Source of the DNA: Knoellia sp. S7-12
Lineage (GTDB): Bacteria; Actinomycetota; Actinomycetes; Actinomycetales; Dermatophilaceae
DNA: 64,000 bases
NCBI RefSeq assembly: GCF_040518285.1
Contig: NZ_CP155449.1
Location: 310,001-374,000 of the forward strand
Direction of reading: 5' to 3'
The notes under the pieces: generated by a model
Told to the model about the DNA's origin: nothing
What the model saw: the letters and a program-made list of their open reading frames with translations, nothing else
Databases searched by the model: none
Translations under genes and position numbers: made by a program
Part shown: one piece after another, positions 36,365 to 44,914 of the stretch
Position numbering within the stretch: position 1 is the first letter of the stretch
Layout: every line of letters begins with the position of its first letter

Positions 36365-36745
36365 TCAGGCGTCGCTGGTGGGACGGTCGGAGAGCTTGAG
36401 CCACACGACGCCGGCGATGATGACGGCCAGCCAGATCACCTGGGTCGAGGAGAGGTTCTCGTCGAAGAAGACCGGGCCGAGGATGGCTGCACCGACCGCA
36501 CCGATGCCGGCCCACACGGCGTAGCCGATGCCGATGTCGATGGTGCGCAGAGCGACGCTCAGGGCAAACAGGGTGAGGAGGAAGAAGGCCGCGCCCACGA
36601 GGGACCAGGTCAGGTGGGTGAAGCCTTCGCTCCCTCCGACGGACAGGGCGTAGCCGACCTCGAAGGCACCGGCGAGGAGCAGGACGAGCCAGGCTCGCGC
36701 CTTGGCGGTTCCGACAGATGAGTCGGTGTCACGGCGTTGCGTCAT
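36365..36745 (-). CDS. small multidrug resistance (SMR) transporter, subunit 2
   Basis: The 126-residue protein has four membrane helices with the SMR signature AGAFEVGYALS in helix 1, containing the essential glutamate, and IGIGYAVWAGIGAVGAAI in helix 3. It lies directly after a second SMR gene, overlapping by ATGA, so the two probably form a heterodimeric exporter as in YkkCD/EbrAB. The N-terminus is extended by about 18 residues relative to EmrE. Confidence 0.9.
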   Translation of the reverse strand: MTQRRDTDSSVGTAKARAWLVLLLAGAFEVGYALSVGGSEGFTHLTWSLVGAAFFLLTLFALSVALRTIDIGIGYAVWAGIGAVGAAILGPVFFDENLSSTQVIWLAVIIAGVVWLKLSDRPTSDA

Positions 36746-37065
36746 GCCGCACCGCCGCTGAGCTGCAGACCGACGACTCCACCGATGACGGCGACGATTC
36801 CGAGTGCCTTGCGCCAGCCGAGTCGATGCCCGAAGAAGAGGGCGCTCACGATGACGATCCCGACACCGGCCACGGACGTCCAGATCGCGTAGCCGACGCC
36901 GACGTCGAAGGTGAGCAGCGCCTGGCTCAGGAAATAGGTGGCGATGGCGCCGCTGGCCAGGGTCCCGACCGTCCACGAGGGTTGGGTGAAGCCCTTCGCC
37001 CTGTCGGCGCAGATGGCCACGGTGATCTCGAAGATGACGGCGATGCCGAGGTGAAGCCAGTGCAC
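36742..37065 (-). CDS. small multidrug resistance (SMR) transporter, subunit 1
   Basis: The 107-residue four-helix protein carries IAVIFEITVAICADRAKG (catalytic Glu in helix 1) and VGVGYAIWTSVAGVGIVI in helix 3. GTG 37065 is chosen because GAGAGGA lies about 7 nt upstream; it is first in a two-gene operon. The divergent MerR regulator 113 bp away most likely controls the pair. Paired SMR proteins export guanidinium or quaternary cations; I see no ykkC-type riboswitch upstream. Confidence 0.9.
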   Translation of the reverse strand: MHWLHLGIAVIFEITVAICADRAKGFTQPSWTVGTLASGAIATYFLSQALLTFDVGVGYAIWTSVAGVGIVIVSALFFGHRLGWRKALGIVAVIGGVVGLQLSGGAA

Positions 37066-37110
37066 GGTGGTTCCTCTCAATGCGGCGCACCCCTCGTGGG
37101 TGCGACCCCC

Positions 37111-37138
37111 CTAGCGTGGAACCTCACACCGGTGTCAA
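37111..37138 (-). promoter_or_regulatory. MerR-type promoter of the SMR operon
   Basis: On the minus strand TTGACA (37138-37133) is followed after 19 bp by TAGGGG. The overlong 19-bp spacer is the hallmark of MerR-activated promoters. A near-perfect dyad, TCACACCGGTGTCA (37124-37137), overlaps it. Confidence 0.55.
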
Positions 37139-37177
37139 CTGCAAGACTGAGGGCCGAGGACTGGATGAAGGAGGACG

Positions 37178-37561
37178 ATGCGCATCGGAGAACTCGCTGA
37201 GGCCAGCGGTGTCAGCGCGCGGTCGCTGCGCTACTACGAAGACCATGGGCTCATCCGCTCAGAGCGCACGTCTGGTGGGTGGCGCGATTTCGAGTCCTCG
37301 ATGATCGATCGCGTCGTCCTGATCCAGCACCTCTTCGCGGCCGGTCTGGGCAGTGCCACCATCAACGAGCTCCTGCCCTGTCTTGAAGCGCCGCCCGAGG
37401 GCCGCACTGGTGTCATGGAGCAGCTGCTCGCCCAGGAGCTCGAACGGTTGGAGGCCAAGCGGCGAGACATCGACCGTGAGATCGACACCCTCAACGCGCT
37501 GCGTAGCGACGCTGTCTCCCCCTGGGCTCGAGACGTGAGTCAGGTCGACTTCCTAGGATGA
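37178..37561 (+). CDS. MerR-family transcriptional regulator
   Basis: The 127-residue protein has the MerR helix-turn-helix and wing (MRIGELAEASGVSARSLRYY and EDHGLIRSERTSGGWRDF, residues 1-40) and a dimerisation coiled coil (LLAQELERLEAKRRDIDREI). The short effector region lacks the cysteines of metal-sensing relatives, pointing to a drug sensor. GGAG lies close upstream. It diverges from the SMR exporter operon, whose promoter has the 19-bp spacer typical of MerR activation. Confidence 0.9.
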   Translation: MRIGELAEASGVSARSLRYYEDHGLIRSERTSGGWRDFESSMIDRVVLIQHLFAAGLGSATINELLPCLEAPPEGRTGVMEQLLAQELERLEAKRRDIDREIDTLNALRSDAVSPWARDVSQVDFLG

Positions 37562-37565
37562 CCGG

Positions 37566-38948
37566 GTGACCGATCGCAGCGCTGCCATCGCCGAACTCGT
37601 CGCCTCCTTGCCGGAGGGGGTGGTGGCAACGACGCCGGAAGCGCTCGAGAAGTACCGCCAGGACTGGGCAAGGGACCCCGATGCCGGTATGCCGTGTGCC
37701 ACGGTTCGTGCCGAATCGGCCGAACACGTCCAGGTCGCCGTCCGCTGGGCGGCGAGTCACGGCATACCCGTCGTTCCGCGCGGAGCGGGCAGTGGCCTGA
37801 GCGGGGGAGCCTCGGCCGTCGAGAGCGGACTCGTCGTCAGCCTCGAGCGGATGACCGCCATCGAGATCGACCCGGCCGCGCGCTGCGCTGTCGTCGAGCC
37901 AGGTGCGTTCAACGCCGCGGTCAAGAAGGCCGCCGCCGAGCACGGCCTCTGGTACCCGCCGGACCCGTCCTCGTTCGAGATCTGCTCCATCGGCGGCAAC
38001 GTCGCGACCAACGCGGGCGGACTGTGTTGCGTGAAGTACGGCGTGACGACCGACTACGTCCTCGGCCTTGACGTCGTCCTTGCTGACGGGCGGCTGATCA
38101 CGTTGGGGGGCAAGCGAATCAAGGACGTCGCCGGCCTCTCACTGCTCAAGCTCTTTGTGGGCAGCGAGGGGACCCTGGGCATCGTCACGCGAGCGACGTT
38201 GCGGCTCATTCCTGCTCAGCTCGCCCCGTCGACCCTCGTCGCGACCTTCGACTCCGTGCGTGCGGCTGCCGAGGCCGTCGTCGCCATGGGGCGGGTCGTG
38301 CGCGCCTCGATGGTCGAGCTCATGGACCGGCCGACGGTGAACCAGGTCGAGAACTTCGCACCGATGGGACTCGACCGCGAGCGCGCTCTCCTGCTCGTGC
38401 AGTCCGATGCGCCCGAGGGTGCCCGCGCGGGCGAGATGGACGTCATCGAGAAGGCCTGTCTGGCGGCCGGCGCCGTCGACGTCTTCGTGACGCACGATGC
38501 CGCCGAGGGTGAGTCCTTCGTCCGGGCTCGCCGCCTCGCGTTCCCGGCGGCCGAGGCCGCCGGGTCGCTCCTGCTCGAGGACGTCGGGGTGCCGGTGCCA
38601 CTGCTCCCTGACCTCGTCGCGCGGGTCGAGCAGATCGGCCTCGACCGCCGGATCGACATCGTCTGCGTCGCTCACGCCGGTGACGGCAACACCCACCCGA
38701 TCGTCATGTATGACGCCGCCGACGCGGACTCGACCGCTCGGGCCCGGGCGGCCTTCGAGGACATCCTCATGGCGGCCATCGAGCTCGGCGGGACGATCAC
38801 CGGAGAGCACGGAGTGGGTCGTCTCAAGCGAGGCGCGCTCCCGGCGATGCTCGGTCCTGACGTCATGGAGCTCAACTGGCGGATCAAGGACGCCCTCGAT
38901 CCGGACGGGCTGCTCAACCCCGGAGCCATCCTCATCCCTCGACGCTGA
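37566..38948 (+). CDS. FAD-linked oxidase, glycolate oxidase GlcD/D-lactate dehydrogenase-like
   Basis: The 460-residue flavoprotein has the FAD_binding_4 domain (VVPRGAGSGLSGGASA near residue 70, then SIGGNVATNAGGLCCVKYG) and a FAD-oxidase C-terminal domain ending with VAHAGDGNTHPIV, ITGEHGVGRLKR and DPDGLLNPG. Such enzymes oxidise glycolate, D-lactate or D-2-hydroxyglutarate. No GlcE/GlcF partner is adjacent. GTG 37566 lies 6 nt after TAGGAT and 4 nt after the MerR stop, so leaderless or coupled translation are both possible. Confidence 0.9.
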   Translation: MTDRSAAIAELVASLPEGVVATTPEALEKYRQDWARDPDAGMPCATVRAESAEHVQVAVRWAASHGIPVVPRGAGSGLSGGASAVESGLVVSLERMTAIEIDPAARCAVVEPGAFNAAVKKAAAEHGLWYPPDPSSFEICSIGGNVATNAGGLCCVKYGVTTDYVLGLDVVLADGRLITLGGKRIKDVAGLSLLKLFVGSEGTLGIVTRATLRLIPAQLAPSTLVATFDSVRAAAEAVVAMGRVVRASMVELMDRPTVNQVENFAPMGLDRERALLLVQSDAPEGARAGEMDVIEKACLAAGAVDVFVTHDAAEGESFVRARRLAFPAAEAAGSLLLEDVGVPVPLLPDLVARVEQIGLDRRIDIVCVAHAGDGNTHPIVMYDAADADSTARARAAFEDILMAAIELGGTITGEHGVGRLKRGALPAMLGPDVMELNWRIKDALDPDGLLNPGAILIPRR

Positions 38949-39049
38949 TTCAAAAAGGCCCTGCCGCAAATCCGCAGGTCAGAGGCTTTGTGGGCTTAGA
39001 ATTGAGCCGATCCGGGCCCCTGTCCCGGACCCGGCCACAAGGAGTGACC

Positions 39050-39313
39050 ATGTACATCGGACTCGGAATCGTCCTGCTGGTACTCGGTGCCATCTTTGCC
39101 TTCGACGTCATCACCGTGGACATCCCAGGCATCGATCAAGGCGCCCTCGGATGGATCCTGCTTGCTGCAGGTGTCCTCGCCATTCTGCTCTCGCTGGTCA
39201 TGCGCAGCCGCACCCGCCCGACGGGCTTCACGACGACCCGCTCCGAGCAGGTCGACCCGGCGTCAGGCTCGCGCATCGAAGAGACCCACGTGGACCCGGA
39301 CCGTCGTATCTGA
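39050..39313 (+). CDS. small DUF6458-type membrane protein
   Basis: The 87-residue protein has two hydrophobic helices (residues 1-20 and 33-50, flanking IPGIDQGALGWIL) and a charged C-terminal tail with Thr-Thr-Arg and DPASGSRIEE. This matches the DUF6458 pattern of small actinobacterial membrane proteins of unknown role. AAGGAG 6 nt upstream supports ATG 39050. A hairpin follows the gene. Confidence 0.85.
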   Translation: MYIGLGIVLLVLGAIFAFDVITVDIPGIDQGALGWILLAAGVLAILLSLVMRSRTRPTGFTTTRSEQVDPASGSRIEETHVDPDRRI

Positions 39314-39340
39314 CGCGAGCACACGGCATACGCGCAAAGG

Positions 39341-39366
39341 CCCCGGAGACCACGCGGTCACCGGGG
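39341..39366. terminator. GC-rich hairpin after the DUF6458 gene
   Basis: CCCCGG (39341-39346) pairs with CCGGGG (39361-39366); a second pairing GAGACC/GGTCTC is mutually exclusive with it. It is located 27 bp past the stop codon and just after a CGGCATAC motif. Confidence 0.55.
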
Positions 39367-39597
39367 TCTCGTGCGTCCGGGGAGTGCTCCCCATCGACAG
39401 CAGCGTCGGGCGCTGGAAGGGTTGGCACCAAGGCGGATCGGGGGATCTGCCAGCTCGGAACCGGGATGACGAGCGACAGCTCGGGGCGCCTGCTCCTGGA
39501 GGGGGGTGCAGGCGCCCCGCCCCCTGTCCTGTCCACCGGTCCGACGCGCTTTCTCGAACCTCGACCACGTGTCGGGATTGAGGTCTACCGTCGAATC

Positions 39598-40233
39598 GTG
39601 GCCGAGATGAACATGAACGTCATCATTCACACGGCGGTGCGCCGTGACCTGACCCGCTTCGAGTCCGCCCTGCGGACCTTCCCGGACGGGAGCGGTGCCC
39701 GAGCCCGGCAGTTGTGCCGCGCCTGGGAGACCTTCGACCGGCAGCTCCACCATCACCATGAGTCCGAGGACGCTTATGTGTGGCCCTATCTGCGGGGGTT
39801 GGGGGTCGCTGACCCAGCTCTGCTCGACGCCATGGAGAGCGAACACCAGGCGATGGCCGATGGCCTGGGCGCGGTGTCAGGAGCCCTCGATGCCCTGATC
39901 GATGATCCGAGCAGGGCCCGCGCCACCGCTGCCGCCGACACCGTCGCCGAGACTGCCCGGGTCACCAACACCCACCTGGTCCACGAGGAGCAGGACGTCA
40001 TGCCGATCATCATCGAGCGCGAGCACACGCCCGAGTGGAAGGCGGTCGAGAAGCAGCTCCGCAAGGGTGGCCCCGCGATGGCGGGTGAGCTGTTCGCGTG
40101 GCTCGAGGACGGCGGCGATCCCGTGGCGCTCGCGTCCCTGCGCGCGACCGTGCCAGCGCCGGTGCGGTTCATCCTTGTCAGGATCTTTGGCCGCGGCTAC
40201 CAGCGCGAGGTCGCGCCCGTCTGGCGGGCCTGA
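39598..40233 (+). CDS. hemerythrin HHE-domain protein
   Basis: The 211-residue protein begins with AVRRDLTRFESALR and carries the hemerythrin-like His/Glu set LHHHHESEDAYVWP, ESEHQAMADG and HLVHEEQDVMPII (about residues 50-150) that binds a di-iron centre. The C-terminal third (MAGELFAWLEDGG... FGRGYQREVAPVWRA) is found in a class of actinobacterial hemerythrin proteins. GTG 39598 follows TACCGT by 6 nt and has no ribosome binding site, hence the leaderless start; ATG 39607 is the alternative. It may sense or buffer oxygen, nitric oxide or iron. Confidence 0.85.
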   Translation: MAEMNMNVIIHTAVRRDLTRFESALRTFPDGSGARARQLCRAWETFDRQLHHHHESEDAYVWPYLRGLGVADPALLDAMESEHQAMADGLGAVSGALDALIDDPSRARATAAADTVAETARVTNTHLVHEEQDVMPIIIEREHTPEWKAVEKQLRKGGPAMAGELFAWLEDGGDPVALASLRATVPAPVRFILVRIFGRGYQREVAPVWRA

Positions 40234-40260
40234 GGGCGCACGTCTGAGAACGAGGTATAC

Positions 40261-40303
40261 CGCCCGCGCAAGTGCGCGAACGGCATACCGGATGGTGCCT
40301 GGG
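40261..40303. repeat. dispersed intergenic repeat, copy 1
   Basis: This 43-base unit (CGCCCGCGCAAGTGCGCG, then AACGGCATACCGGATGGTGC) recurs at 42781-42824 with one indel and three substitutions. It lies between convergent genes and contains the GCGCA/TGCGC hairpin followed by the CGGCATAC octamer. Confidence 0.75.
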
Positions 40304-40311
40304 ACTCCTCG

Positions 40312-40989
40312 TCACGTAAGGGTGTGGCGGTTGGCTGGTGGCGACTCATCGGGGCCTTGGCCAGCGCGGTAGGCCAGCACCACGGCCTGGAGCCGGTCCC
40401 GGACGCCCAATTTGGTGAGAATCCGCGCGACGTGGGTCTTCACGGTGCCCTCCCCGATGTAGAGCCGCTCGCCCACCTCCGCATTGGAGCAGCCCTCGGC
40501 CATGAGGGCCAACACCTCCCGTTCCCGCTCGGTCAGCGTGGCGAGCTGCCCGGTCCGCGGAGGGTCAGGGCGCCGCGCGAGCTCGTCGACGATGCGCCGG
40601 GTCACCGACGGCGCGAGCACCGCGTCGCCGGCAGCTGCCGCCCGGATCGCATCCACGAGCCGGGTTGCTGGTGCGTCCTTGAGGAGGTAGCCGCTCGCGC
40701 CGGCGCGCAGGGCTGCATAGACGAGGTCATCGTGGTCGAAGGTCGTGAGCATGACGACGCGCGTGGGTGAGCCCGTGCTCGCGAGGCGGCTCGCCACCTC
40801 GAGCCCGTCGAGCCCGGGCATGCGGACATCGAGCAGCACGACGTCCGGAGAGGTGTCGGCCAGCATGGTCAGGGCAGAGGTGCCGTCAGCCGCCTCGGCC
40901 ACCACCTCGAGGTCGGGCTCGGTCCCCAGGATCATGCGCAGACCAGAACGCACCAGCTCCTCGTCGTCGACGAGCGCGACCCGAATCAT
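40312..40989 (-). CDS. NarL/LuxR-type response regulator
   Basis: The 225-residue protein has a receiver domain (phospho-acceptor D54 in VLLDVRMPGLDG, T/K pair in LTTF...LLKDAP) and a C-terminal LuxR helix-turn-helix (LTEREREVLALMAEGCSNAE, VKTHVARILTKLGVRDR). Its ATG overlaps the kinase stop by 4 bases. It probably activates the divergent membrane-protein gene at 42237 as well as its own operon. Confidence 0.93.
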   Translation of the reverse strand: MIRVALVDDEELVRSGLRMILGTEPDLEVVAEAADGTSALTMLADTSPDVVLLDVRMPGLDGLEVASRLASTGSPTRVVMLTTFDHDDLVYAALRAGASGYLLKDAPATRLVDAIRAAAAGDAVLAPSVTRRIVDELARRPDPPRTGQLATLTEREREVLALMAEGCSNAEVGERLYIGEGTVKTHVARILTKLGVRDRLQAVVLAYRAGQGPDESPPANRHTLT

Positions 40990-42080
40990 GCGCGCACCAA
41001 CGGCATCCGTGCCCTGACCTCGAAGCCACCGTCGTTCCGCGGCCCGGCCTCGAGGCTCCCGCCATACAGCGCGACGCGTTGACGCATACCGACCAGGCCT
41101 CGTCCAGCGCCCCCACTGTTGCCGCCCCGACCGTCGTTGCCCCGACCGTCGTCGACGACCTGCACCTCGACCGCGTCGTCCTCGTAGAAGACCGTGAGGT
41201 CGACCTGTGCCCCCGGTCCGGCGTGCTTCAGCACATTGGTCAGTCCTTCCTGGGCGATCCGGTATGCCGCGAGGTCCACGCCGGCTGGCAGGCCGGCAGG
41301 CGAACCGCGGACCGTGAGGTGCACGGGCAGTCCCGCCGCGCGGACGTCGGCGACGAGCTCGTCGAGCCGGGCAAGCGAGGGCGGCGGGTCGACAGAGGCG
41401 GAGTCGTCGTTCTCGAGCATGCCGAGCAATCGACGCAGTTCCCCGAGACCTTCTCGGCTGAGCCGCTCGACCGCGGCGAGCGCCGTTCGCGCGGCCTCCG
41501 GGTCCCGGTCCAGGACTCGTTGGCCGGCCTGGGCCTGGACGACGGTCACCGCGAGGCTGTGCGCGACGAGGTCGTGCAGCTCGCGCGCGATGCGCCCCCG
41601 CTCGTCGGCTGCCGCGCGGCCGACGAGTTCCGCGGTCTCCTCCTGCCGTGAGCGGAACCAGTGGCCGAGACCGACGAGCGCCGCGAGGATCACCCAGGCG
41701 GGCACGACCTCGTCCAGGGGCGCACCGGAGCGCAGTCGCGGCAGGTCGGCGGCGAGCGCGGCGGCATACATCGCGACGCCACCGAGCAGCAACGCCAAGC
41801 CGGACGAGTAGCGCCCCAGTCCGTAGGCCACGACCAGCATGGCGAACCACGCCCCGCCACCGCCACCGCCGAGGGCGAGGTCCGTCGATGCCGCACCCAC
41901 GACGACGAGCACCACCGCGACGGGGTGGCGGGGGAGGAGCAGGAGGGGAAGGGTGATGGCGACGGCCAGCGCCACTCGCAGCCACCGTCCATCGGCGCCG
42001 GTCTGCCACGCCGTCGCGACACCGAAGGCCGCCAGCGCGAGCACCAGCGCCACGAAGGCGATGCGCACGAGACGCGTCAT
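40986..42080 (-). CDS. sensor histidine kinase, HisKA_3/DesK-LiaS type
   Basis: The 364-residue kinase has four to five N-terminal membrane helices (to about residue 140), a HisKA_3 dimerisation domain with phospho-accepting H169 (RIARELHDLVAHS) and a HATPase with VQVVDDGRGNDGRGG and GRGLVGMRQRV. There is little extracytoplasmic sequence, so it probably senses membrane state as LiaS/DesK do. ATG 42080 lies 6 nt after TACTCT on the minus strand, a leaderless arrangement; the upstream frame extension is discarded. Confidence 0.92.
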   Translation of the reverse strand: MTRLVRIAFVALVLALAAFGVATAWQTGADGRWLRVALAVAITLPLLLLPRHPVAVVLVVVGAASTDLALGGGGGGAWFAMLVVAYGLGRYSSGLALLLGGVAMYAAALAADLPRLRSGAPLDEVVPAWVILAALVGLGHWFRSRQEETAELVGRAAADERGRIARELHDLVAHSLAVTVVQAQAGQRVLDRDPEAARTALAAVERLSREGLGELRRLLGMLENDDSASVDPPPSLARLDELVADVRAAGLPVHLTVRGSPAGLPAGVDLAAYRIAQEGLTNVLKHAGPGAQVDLTVFYEDDAVEVQVVDDGRGNDGRGGNSGGAGRGLVGMRQRVALYGGSLEAGPRNDGGFEVRARMPLVRA

Positions 42081-42124
42081 GTCTCGAGAGTAGGGCTCCG
42101 GCGTCCCCGGGACATCTGTCCTGA

Positions 42125-42145
42125 GAGAGATGCCCGAGGTCTCTC
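42125..42145. promoter_or_regulatory. inverted repeat between the two-component system and its divergent neighbour
   Basis: GAGAGA-N9-TCTCTC lies in the 156-bp divergent spacer, about 45 bp upstream of the kinase start. Its symmetry and position make it a candidate binding site for the response regulator. Confidence 0.4.
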
Positions 42146-42236
42146 CCAAGCCGGACGACGGCGGCGCCCGTGCTGCCTAGCGTCGAGGGATCGGACGTCG
42201 GACCGCCGTCGCCCACGAACTGTCGAGGAGACAGCC

Positions 42237-42827
42237 ATGAGTTCCTTCACCCGTTCAACGGTCGCGGCCCTGCTCCTTGCCGTGCCGGTCGCCATCCAGC
42301 TGGTGGTGCCGCAGCTCACCGACGCTCGCGCAGGGCAGTTCCTCTTTGCTGTCACCCATGTGCTGGGCTGGCTGCTGCTGGCGACGGTGTGCCGCGGACT
42401 CGTTCCGGCCTTCCCGAGTCGGGCCGGTCGGGTCGGTCGGCGGCTCCTCGTCGCAGGCGCCCTGATCGAGGTCGTGTTCGCTTTGACCTACGGGACGCTC
42501 GCGCTCGTCGGTGCCGACGAGGGAGCGGCGTTCGTCTTCTTCGCGCTCGGGTTCCTGCTCCTCACAGTGGGCGGCATCACCGCGGGCATCGCGGCCGTCA
42601 GGCACGGGTGGAGGGGTCTGGGTGCAGCGCTTGCCGGAGTCGTCGTCCTGGGCCTGCTCGCGAACGTCGTCGGCGACACCTGGTGGCACGACCTCTTCCT
42701 CCTCACGCACTACCTGGGGTGGATCGTCGTCGGGCGACTCGCGGCGCCGGTCCAGGCAGAACCTCACACAGCCGAGATGCCGCCCGCGCAAGGTGCGCGG
42801 ACGGCATACCGGATGATGCGTGGGTGA
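42237..42827 (+). CDS. polytopic membrane protein, possible two-component target
   Basis: The 196-residue protein has five to six hydrophobic helices with conserved-looking VLGWLLLATV, GTLALVGADEGAAFVFFALG and HDLFLLTHYLGWIVVG segments. No known family is recognised with certainty. GAGGAG 7 nt upstream supports ATG 42237. It is divergent from the kinase/regulator operon, the usual place for the regulated output gene. Its last codons run through the 44-bp dispersed repeat. Confidence 0.7.
   Translation: MSSFTRSTVAALLLAVPVAIQLVVPQLTDARAGQFLFAVTHVLGWLLLATVCRGLVPAFPSRAGRVGRRLLVAGALIEVVFALTYGTLALVGADEGAAFVFFALGFLLLTVGGITAGIAAVRHGWRGLGAALAGVVVLGLLANVVGDTWWHDLFLLTHYLGWIVVGRLAAPVQAEPHTAEMPPAQGARTAYRMMRG
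42781..42824. repeat. dispersed intergenic repeat, copy 2
   Basis: This is the second copy of the unit at 40261-40303, here within the last codons of the membrane-protein gene and just before the convergent acyl-CoA dehydrogenase. The core ACGGCATACCGGATG is identical in both. Confidence 0.75.
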
Positions 42828-42842
42828 CTCAGCTGGCCCGGG

Positions 42843-44714
42843 TCAGAACGCTGACTCCGGCACGTCCATGAGCTCGTTGTCCGTGGCCTCGGCCATCGAG
42901 CGCTCGGCGGCGAGGCGCGGAAGGACCTGGCGGGCGAAGAACTGCGCGGCAGCAACCTTGCCGGTGTAGAAGTCCTTGTCCTTCTCGCTCGCTCCGGCCT
43001 CGAGGGCCTTGAGCGCGATGTCGGCCTGGCCCAGCAGCAGCCAGCCGACGACGAGGTCACCGGCGCCGAGGAGCAGACGCGTGGTGTTCTGGCCGACCTT
43101 GTAGAGGTTGGTGACGTCACCTCCCTGTCGCGGGTCGGACTTCATCAGCTCGCCGACCATGTAGCCGAGGATGCCCTGGACGTTCTCGAGGCCCTCACCG
43201 AGGAGCTCGCGCTCGCGGTCGAGCCTGCCGTCGTGGCCGCCGAGGTCCTTGGCGAACTCCTGGATCTGCATGGACAGCGTGGTGAGCGCCTGGGCCTTGT
43301 CCTTGATGATCTTGCGGAAGAAGAAGTCCAGACCCTGGATCGCGGTCGTGCCCTCATAGAGAGTGTCGATCTTGGCGTCGCGGACATACTGCTCGACCGG
43401 GTAGTCCTGGAGGAAGCCCGAGCCACCGAACGTCTGGAGCGACTCGGTGCCCAGCAGCACCCAGGCGCGCTCGGAGCCGAGGCCCTTGACGATCGGGAGC
43501 AGCAGGTCGTTGACGCGGTTGGCCAACTCGGCGGGCGAACCCTGCTCGAGGGACTCGGCGCCGGTGCGCAGCTGCTCGGTGTCGACGACGTCCTGCTGGG
43601 CGGCCGTGTAGAGGACGAGTGCGCGCAGGCCCTCGGCATAGGACTTTTGCAGCATGAGGCTGCGGCGCACGTCGGGGTGGTGGGTGATCGTCACACGCGG
43701 CGCGGCCTTGTCGGTCTGCTGCGTGAGGTCGGCGCCCTGGACGCGCTCCTTGGCGTACTCGAGGGCGTTGAGGTAGCCGGTGGAGAGCGTCGCGATGGCC
43801 TTGGTGCCCACGAGCATGCGGGCGTTCTCGATGACGCGGAACATCTGGGCGATGCCGTCGTGCACATCGCCGAGCAGCGTTCCGGTGGCGGGCTTCTCGC
43901 CGCCGAAGGTGAGCTCGCAGGTCGTGGAGACCTTGAGGCCCATCTTCTTCTCGACGTTGGTGACATAGACACCGTTGCGCTCGCCGAGCTCACCCGTCTC
44001 GAGGTCGACGTCGAACTTGGTGAGGATGAAGAGCGAGAGGCCCTTGGTCCCGGGGCCAGCGCCCTCGGGACGGGCCAGGACGAAGTGGACGACGTTGTCG
44101 ACCATGTCGGACTCGGCGCTCGTGATGAAGCGCTTGACACCGGTGATGTCCCAGGTGCCGTCCTCGTTCTGGGCCGCCTTGGTGCGACCGGCGCCGACGT
44201 CCGAGCCCGCGTCGGGCTCGGTGAGGACCATCGTGCAGTGCCAGTCCTTCTCGACGATCCAGCGCGCGAGCTTCTTCTGCTCGTCGTTGCCCAGGATGTA
44301 GAGGAGCTTGGCGAAGCCGTAGGAGGCGTTGAACATGAGCAGTGCGGGGTTCGCGCCGAGGACGAGCTCGTTCATGGCCCAGCGCAGGCTCGGCGGTGCG
44401 ACGGTGCCGTCGAGCTCGGCCGGGAGGTCGATGCCCCAGAAGCCGCTCTCGCGATAGGCGTCGTAGGACTTCTTGAACGACTCCGGCATCGTGACGGACT
44501 GGGACTGCGGGTCGTAGACGGGCGGGTTGCGGTCAGCGTCCTGGAAGGAGTCGGCGATCTCGTTCTCCGAGAGGCGCGTCAGCTCCTTGAGCATCTCGCG
44601 GGCGGTCTCGGTGTCGACGTCCGCATAGGGCCCCTGGCCCAGGACGTCGCTGCGACCGAGCACCTCGAAGAGGTTGAACTCGATGTCGCGCAGGTTGCTC
44701 TTGTAGTGGCCCAT
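42843..44714 (-). CDS. acyl-CoA dehydrogenase, long C-terminally extended type
   Basis: The 623-residue flavoenzyme follows the acyl-CoA dehydrogenase layout: all-alpha N-terminal region, beta domain with [18 protein letters not shown] and [12 protein letters not shown], and C-terminal helical domain with the catalytic-base segment [16 protein letters not shown] further about 150-residue C-terminal domain ([12 protein letters not shown]... [19 protein letters not shown]) marks the FadE5/ACAD-long class used in fatty-acid beta-oxidation. Two palindromes upstream suggest TetR-type repression. It stands alone. Confidence 0.93.
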   Translation of the reverse strand: MGHYKSNLRDIEFNLFEVLGRSDVLGQGPYADVDTETAREMLKELTRLSENEIADSFQDADRNPPVYDPQSQSVTMPESFKKSYDAYRESGFWGIDLPAELDGTVAPPSLRWAMNELVLGANPALLMFNASYGFAKLLYILGNDEQKKLARWIVEKDWHCTMVLTEPDAGSDVGAGRTKAAQNEDGTWDITGVKRFITSAESDMVDNVVHFVLARPEGAGPGTKGLSLFILTKFDVDLETGELGERNGVYVTNVEKKMGLKVSTTCELTFGGEKPATGTLLGDVHDGIAQMFRVIENARMLVGTKAIATLSTGYLNALEYAKERVQGADLTQQTDKAAPRVTITHHPDVRRSLMLQKSYAEGLRALVLYTAAQQDVVDTEQLRTGAESLEQGSPAELANRVNDLLLPIVKGLGSERAWVLLGTESLQTFGGSGFLQDYPVEQYVRDAKIDTLYEGTTAIQGLDFFFRKIIKDKAQALTTLSMQIQEFAKDLGGHDGRLDRERELLGEGLENVQGILGYMVGELMKSDPRQGGDVTNLYKVGQNTTRLLLGAGDLVVGWLLLGQADIALKALEAGASEKDKDFYTGKVAAAQFFARQVLPRLAAERSMAEATDNELMDVPESAF

Positions 44715-44726
44715 GAGTCCATGGTG

Positions 44727-44740
44727 CTACTCGCGAGTAG
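44727..44740. promoter_or_regulatory. 14-bp palindrome upstream of the acyl-CoA dehydrogenase
   Basis: CTACTCGCGAGTAG is a perfect palindrome 13 bp upstream of the ATG. It probably overlaps the transcription start, where a repressor would act. Confidence 0.5.
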
Positions 44741-44770
44741 ATGCGGGCAAGGTGGATCCGTCCTTTGTGA

Positions 44771-44786
44771 CTAAGCGCACGCTTAG
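44771..44786. promoter_or_regulatory. TetR-like operator CTAAGCG-CA-CGCTTAG
   Basis: A perfect inverted repeat with a 2-base centre lies 57 bp upstream of the acyl-CoA dehydrogenase start. Symmetry, size and the TAAGCG/CGCTTA arms are typical of TetR-family operators controlling fatty-acid genes; no such regulator gene lies in the window's vicinity. Confidence 0.55.
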
Positions 44787-44914
44787 TGGGCTGGGTCACC
44801 CTGGTGGGCGCGGGTCCCAGGCTCTGCGTGGGCCGGCATACAAAGGCAAACGAGCCGGTATGCCGTGTGTGCCGGTCATGGAGACAGGTGCGGTGGTGTG
44901 GTTCGCTGGTGCTC

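Noticed and set aside
40990..42216. long N-terminal extension of the response regulator frame
   Set aside because: It is the shadow of the histidine kinase in another frame; the receiver domain starts at ATG 40989.
43233..44774. 513-codon plus-strand open frame
   Set aside because: It is the mirror of the acyl-CoA dehydrogenase gene (Leu/Val/Glu-rich shadow typical of high-GC DNA).
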